The notes under the pieces are model-generated. The model worked only from the letters and a program-made list of their open reading frames with translations. It had not been told where the DNA came from and did no database searches. This document shows positions 60,530-64,000 of a stretch of DNA of 64,000 nucleotides, in pieces (the first letter of the stretch is position 1; every line of letters begins with the position of its first letter). Origin of the DNA: Afifellaceae bacterium (lineage in GTDB: Bacteria > Pseudomonadota > Alphaproteobacteria > Rhizobiales > Afifellaceae); contig JANQKG010000030.1 of the NCBI GenBank assembly GCA_028281235.1, positions 84,117 through 148,116 on the forward strand. The letters run 5' to 3'. Made by a program: the position numbers and the translations under genes.

Positions 60530-61590
60530 CCGACGCGCCGCTGCTGGCCAAGCTTCGCGATCTTATTCAGGCGAACGGTCCGATGAGCGTCGCCGAATAC
60601 ATGACCCATTGCCTCAGCGATCCCGCACACGGCTACTACGCAACGCGCGATCCCTTCGGCGTGGCCGGCGATTTCATCACCGCGCCGGAGATCAGCCAGA
60701 TGTTCGGCGAGATCGTCGGGGCGTGGCTGATCGACGTGTGGCAGCGTCTCGGCGCGCCCGATCCGGTCAATCTGGTGGAGCTCGGTCCCGGCCGCGGCAC
60801 GCTGATGAGCGACATCTTGCGTGTCGCGCGGCTTGCGCCGGACTTTGAACAGGCCGTTTCGATCCATCTGGTGGAGACAAGCCCGGTCCTGAGAGGCCGG
60901 CAGCAGGACGTGCTCAAGGCGGCCGGCGCAGAGGCGCATTGGCACGACGCGTTCAACCAAGTGCCGCCGGGTCCGGCCCTGGTCATCGCCAACGAGTTCT
61001 TCGACGCGCTGCCGATCCGCCAATTCGTCCGGCTCGACATCTGGCGCGAGCGTGCGGTCGGCCTGGATACGCGGAGCCGGCTCGCCTTCGGCGTCGGGCC
61101 GGGCGTGCTCGACGACGGCCCCGAGGCGCCGCAGGGCTCGATCCTCGAGATCTGTCCTGCCGCGGCCGCCATCATGACGGAGATTGCCACCCGCGTTGCT
61201 CATGAGAACGGTGCAGCGCTGATCATCGATTACGGGCACGCGCAATCCGGGCCCGGCGAGACGTTGCAGGCGCTCTGCGGCCAGAGTTTTTCCGATCCGC
61301 TTGATCGTCCCGGCGAGTCGGACCTGACGGCGCATGTCGACTTCGCGGCACTCGCCCGCGCTGCTTTGGACGCCGGCGCAGCACCGCATGGGCCGATGCC
61401 GCAAGGCGAATTCCTGAACGCTCTCGGCCTTGTGGAGCGCGCCGAGCGGCTGAGCGCGGGAGCCGCTTCGGAGGAACGCGACGCCATACGGGCGGCGGTA
61501 AATCGTCTGAGCGCCGCCGAAGAGATGGGGACCTTGTTCAAGGTGCTCGCCGTGACGCCGCGCGGCATCGTGCCCCCGCCGTTTATGTGA
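60526..61590 (+). CDS. MidA-type class I SAM-dependent methyltransferase (DUF185/NDUFAF7 family)
   Basis: 354 residues. Family features: MSVAEYMTHCLSDPAHGYYA, GVAGDFITAPEISQMFGEIV, the SAM site LVELGPGRGTLMSDILR and VIANEFFDALPIRQF. The mitochondrial homologue NDUFAF7 methylates an Arg of complex I subunit NDUFS2, so the bacterial enzyme may act on NuoD; unproven here. The start at 60526 overlaps lgt by four bases (ATGA). pgeF follows after a small membrane-protein gene, a widely conserved lgt-midA-pgeF order. Confidence 0.92.
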   Translation: MTDAPLLAKLRDLIQANGPMSVAEYMTHCLSDPAHGYYATRDPFGVAGDFITAPEISQMFGEIVGAWLIDVWQRLGAPDPVNLVELGPGRGTLMSDILRVARLAPDFEQAVSIHLVETSPVLRGRQQDVLKAAGAEAHWHDAFNQVPPGPALVIANEFFDALPIRQFVRLDIWRERAVGLDTRSRLAFGVGPGVLDDGPEAPQGSILEICPAAAAIMTEIATRVAHENGAALIIDYGHAQSGPGETLQALCGQSFSDPLDRPGESDLTAHVDFAALARAALDAGAAPHGPMPQGEFLNALGLVERAERLSAGAASEERDAIRAAVNRLSAAEEMGTLFKVLAVTPRGIVPPPFM

Positions 61591-61620
61591 GACCGCTCGC
61601 TTTTACGCTATCGGCGCGTT

Positions 61621-61875
61621 ATGCCGTCGGCGATGAACCGTATCCTTGCCATTGGCGGGGCCGCTCTGCTGCTTGCCGCCATCGCCGCTGCGATCATACC
61701 GATGTGGACCATGTCGGCGGGCATCACGCTCAGCTTTCACGGCTATGTCGCGGTGACGTTGATGATCGTCCTTTGCTTTGCGATCGGCGGCGGGCTGATG
61801 TTTCTCGTCTTCTACAGCGCGCGGCATGGGATCGACGATGCCGTCGCCCGGCCACCTGAGGACGAGCGGAGCTGA
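61621..61875 (+). CDS. small two-helix membrane protein
   Basis: 84 residues with two hydrophobic helices (LAIGGAALLLAAIAAAIIP and GYVAVTLMIVLCFAIGGGLM), a short cytosolic tail and no cysteine pair or motif. Unknown function; similar small proteins sit between midA and pgeF in other rhizobia. ATG 61621 or ATG 61633 could be the start; I report the first. Thirty bases after midA. Confidence 0.7.
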   Translation: MPSAMNRILAIGGAALLLAAIAAAIIPMWTMSAGITLSFHGYVAVTLMIVLCFAIGGGLMFLVFYSARHGIDDAVARPPEDERS

Positions 61876-61942
61876 CGGTCTCGCCGGACTGGACGCGTAA
61901 CCCGCATTTGACTTCGCGCCGACGCGCGGCCAACGTCCGCGC

Positions 61943-62737
61943 ATGCACGGCCCACGTCCGAGCCTCTCGCCGGTGGAGGCGCCCCAGCTTGCCTTGCCAG
62001 GCGTGCGGCATGCCTTCTTTACACGCGCCGGCGGCGCGTCGGCGGGCCTTTATGCGGGGCTGAACACCGGCATCGGCTCGCAGGACGACCGCGCGACCGT
62101 CTTGGAGAACCGCGCCCGCGTGGCGATCTATCTGGGGGCCGAACCCGATCGCCTCGCCACGCCCTATCAGATCCACAGCGCCGATACGGTGACCGTGACA
62201 GAGCTTTGGGGGCCCGGCCTTGGGCCCAAGGCCGATGCCGTGGTCACGGACCGCGCCGGGCTTGCGATCGGCGTCGGCACGGCGGATTGCGGGCCGGTAC
62301 TTCTAGCCGACGCCGAAGCGGGAATCGTCGGCGCGGCGCATGCCGGCTGGAAAGGCGCGCTCACGGGCATTCTGGAATCAGCCATCGCCACCATGGAGCG
62401 ACTCGGCGCCGATCGGGCGCGCATCGTCGCCGTGCTTGGCCCGATGATCTCCGCGCGCGCCTATGAGGTGGGGCCGGAGCTTGTGGCCAGCTTCACCGAT
62501 GAAAACGACGCGAATGCGCGCTTCTTCCAGCCATCGGACCGCGCCGGCCATGCCCTGTTCGATCTGCCGGCCTATATCGTTGCGCGGCTGGAACAAGCCG
62601 GGCTCGGCCACGTGCACAATGTCGGCCAGTGCACGTACGCCGACGAGGCGCGCTTCTTCTCCTATCGCCGCACGACGCATCGTGGCGAGCCGGATTATGG
62701 CCGGCAGCTTTCGGCGATCCTGCTGACGGGGGACTGA
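61943..62737 (+). CDS. pgeF: purine nucleoside phosphorylase/peptidoglycan editing factor PgeF (laccase domain)
   Basis: 264 residues of the YfiH/PgeF family. Zinc-site motifs: QIHSADTV, GTADCGPVLLADA and AAHAGWKGALTGI, with the later VGQCTYADEARFFSYRR. Members remove wrong amino acids from peptidoglycan precursors and also show purine nucleoside phosphorylase or polyphenol oxidase activity in vitro. ATG at 61943. It precedes the M24-like gene by 2 bases. Confidence 0.93.
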   Translation: MHGPRPSLSPVEAPQLALPGVRHAFFTRAGGASAGLYAGLNTGIGSQDDRATVLENRARVAIYLGAEPDRLATPYQIHSADTVTVTELWGPGLGPKADAVVTDRAGLAIGVGTADCGPVLLADAEAGIVGAAHAGWKGALTGILESAIATMERLGADRARIVAVLGPMISARAYEVGPELVASFTDENDANARFFQPSDRAGHALFDLPAYIVARLEQAGLGHVHNVGQCTYADEARFFSYRRTTHRGEPDYGRQLSAILLTGD

Positions 62738-62739
62738 GC

Positions 62740-63891
62740 GTGGCGCTGCATTTTGAGCGCGAGGAATTCGACGCCCGGCGCGCGCGGGTCATGGCGGCGA
62801 TGGCGGAGCGCAAGCTCGACGCGCTTTTAATGTTCGCGCCGGAAAGCCATTACTGGCTCACCGGCTACGATACGTTCGGCTATTGCTTCTTCCAGTGCGT
62901 GGTGATGACGGGTGACGGCGAATTCACACTGCTCACGCGTTCGGCCGATCTGCGCCAGGCGCGGCGTACGTCGCTGATTGAGAACATCGTGATCTGGAAC
63001 GACGAAGCGGGCGCCGGACCGGCCACGCAGCTTCGCGACATGCTGAACGATCTCGGGCTTCTCGGCGCGCGTATCGGCGTGGAATACGACACGCATGGCC
63101 TGACCGGCGCCAACGGCCGGGCGCTCGACGAGGCGCTGAAGACGTTCGGCACCATCGAGGATTCCTCCGATCTGGTGCCGGCGCTGCGGCTTGTGAAGAG
63201 CGCGGCTGAGCTGGCTTATGTTCGCCGCGCCGCGGAACTCGCCGACGATGCGCTTGACGCGGGGCTGGCGCTGATCCGCGCCGGGGCGGACGAAGCCGCG
63301 ATCCTTGCTGCGATGCAGGGTGCGGTGCTTACCGGGGGCGGCGACTATCCCGGCAACCCGTTCATCGTCGGCTCAGGGCCGGATGCCCTCCTCTGCCGCA
63401 CCCATACCGGCCGGCGCGCCCTTGACGCCGAAGACCAGCTCACGCTGGAATTTGCCGGCGTCTATCGTCTCTATCACGCGGCGCTGATGCGCACGGTCAT
63501 CGTCGGCACGCCGAGCGAGCGCCATCACGCGCTCTACGCCGCATGCGCGGAGGCGCTCGCCGCCTGCGAGGAGGCCATGCAGCCCGGCGGCACGTTCGGC
63601 AGCGTCTTCGACGCGCATGCGCGCGTCATGGAGGCGCACGGCCTGACGCGGCACCGGCTCAATGCCTGCGGCTACTCGCTTGGCGCCCGCTATGCGCCGT
63701 CATGGATGGACTGGCCGATGTTCTACCGCGACAATCCGGCGATCATCGCCCCGGACATGGTGCTCTTCGCCCATATGATCCTGATGGATTCCGATGCCGG
63801 CGCGGCCATGTGCCTGGGCCGCACCTATCGCACCACAGACGGCGCGCCCGAGCCGCTGTCGCGCCACGGGACCGAGATGCTGGTGCGTTAG
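62740..63891 (+). CDS. M24 (pita-bread fold) family protein lacking canonical metal ligands
   Basis: 383 residues of the Xaa-Pro peptidase/creatinase fold: N-terminal domain with FAPESHYWLTGYDTFGYCFF, C-terminal domain with PFIVGSGPDALLCRTHTGRR. The five metal ligands of aminopeptidase P are replaced: LTLEFAGVYRLYHAALMRT instead of DxG...DxTRT, GYSLG instead of GHGIG, and FAHMILM near the Glu site. It therefore looks like the metal-free creatinase/ectoine-hydrolase branch rather than a peptidase. Substrate unknown. The start is GTG 62740 after GGGGGA, two bases behind pgeF. Confidence 0.85.
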   Translation: MALHFEREEFDARRARVMAAMAERKLDALLMFAPESHYWLTGYDTFGYCFFQCVVMTGDGEFTLLTRSADLRQARRTSLIENIVIWNDEAGAGPATQLRDMLNDLGLLGARIGVEYDTHGLTGANGRALDEALKTFGTIEDSSDLVPALRLVKSAAELAYVRRAAELADDALDAGLALIRAGADEAAILAAMQGAVLTGGGDYPGNPFIVGSGPDALLCRTHTGRRALDAEDQLTLEFAGVYRLYHAALMRTVIVGTPSERHHALYAACAEALAACEEAMQPGGTFGSVFDAHARVMEAHGLTRHRLNACGYSLGARYAPSWMDWPMFYRDNPAIIAPDMVLFAHMILMDSDAGAAMCLGRTYRTTDGAPEPLSRHGTEMLVR

Positions 63892-63903
63892 AGGGTTATG
63901 GAG

Positions 63904-64000
63904 TGACCCTGCCCCTGGAGTGTTCCCGCTTTGAGGCAGAGTCCGTTCTTCGAGAGGGAGACGGACGATGCGCAGGAGCAAGTACGGCGAGGAGCAGATC
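63904..64000 (+). mobile_element. left end of an IS3-type insertion sequence (truncated by window)
   Basis: The sequence begins TGACCCTGCCCCTGGAGTG 12 bases after the M24-like gene's stop, has GAGAGGGAGACGGACG before an ATG, and encodes the start of an IS3-type OrfA. The TG terminal dinucleotide fits IS3 family ends. Extent, copy number and target site duplication cannot be judged because the element runs off the window. Confidence 0.75.
63968..64000 (+). CDS. IS3 family transposase OrfA, N-terminal 11 codons only
   Basis: The visible residues MRRSKYGEEQI match the conserved opening of OrfA proteins of the IS407-like group (MRRSRFSEEQI...), which carries the helix-turn-helix that binds the ends. 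ATG 63968 follows a good GAGAGGGAG site. The rest lies outside the window. Confidence 0.72.
   Translation, partial: MRRSKYGEEQI

Overview
The window is a gene-dense, GC-rich piece of alphaproteobacterial chromosome, most likely Hyphomicrobiales (Rhizobiales). Indicators are the gene content (DUF4170 and DUF6101-type proteins, HisG with HisZ, MutL carrying the endonuclease motif, the PetP-PetR pair, and trxB followed by an LsrB-type regulator), UvrB with long rhizobial-style extensions, a CIRCE-controlled groESL operon, and many short palindromic repeats of rhizobial type. No rRNA, tRNA, CRISPR array or prophage was recognised. I cannot name the genus.

Layout. 1-3930: envelope cluster on the minus strand (cysQ, DUF4170, MsbA-type exporter, waaA running off the left edge). 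4104-10756: DUF6101-type gene, ubiA with a higBA toxin-antitoxin pair directly upstream, purD, a patatin-like lipase, tadA, an RsuA/RluB-type pseudouridine synthase and rsmD. 10867-17227: mutL, a DUF3035-like lipoprotein gene, lspA and ileS (minus), with a tandem palindromic repeat island at 12740-13050. 17475-18637: Xre/RES toxin-antitoxin module with its own operator and two hairpins after it. 18685-27109: YqaA-type membrane protein, ribF, HAD phosphatase, two M16 peptidase-like genes, a periplasmic protein, groES-groEL. 27368-33608: hisG-hisZ, hisS, a DUF559 nuclease-like gene enclosed by inverted repeats, VOC and DUF72 proteins, a small membrane protein. 33613-44179: uvrB, a PAS-GGDEF-EAL regulator, a TPR protein, an ELM1-type protein between 2OG-Fe(II) oxygenase genes, trxB and an LsrB-type regulator. 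44249-53409: EF-G-like GTPase, exported Cys protein, GT39-like glycosyltransferase, uvrC-pgsA-moaD, moaE, ilvE. 53554-63891: petP-petR-histidine kinase, csaA/tetR, proC/ybjN, ubiK, lgt-midA-small membrane protein-pgeF-M24. The right edge enters an IS3-type insertion sequence.

Most of the window is conserved housekeeping DNA: LPS assembly, lipoprotein maturation (lgt and lspA), quinone synthesis (ubiA, ubiK), nucleotide excision and mismatch repair (uvrB, uvrC, mutL), tRNA and rRNA modification, histidine synthesis and chaperonin. The accessory signal is in two toxin-antitoxin modules, the DUF559 cassette, the IS3 end and several families of short palindromes. I saw no large undescribed operon. 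The best candidates for something new are the DUF559 gene inside inverted copies of a palindrome family that also occurs alone elsewhere in the window, the paired related hairpins behind the RES toxin, and the ELM1/two-oxygenase neighbourhood. Where two starts are possible, the chosen one and the reason are given in the entry.
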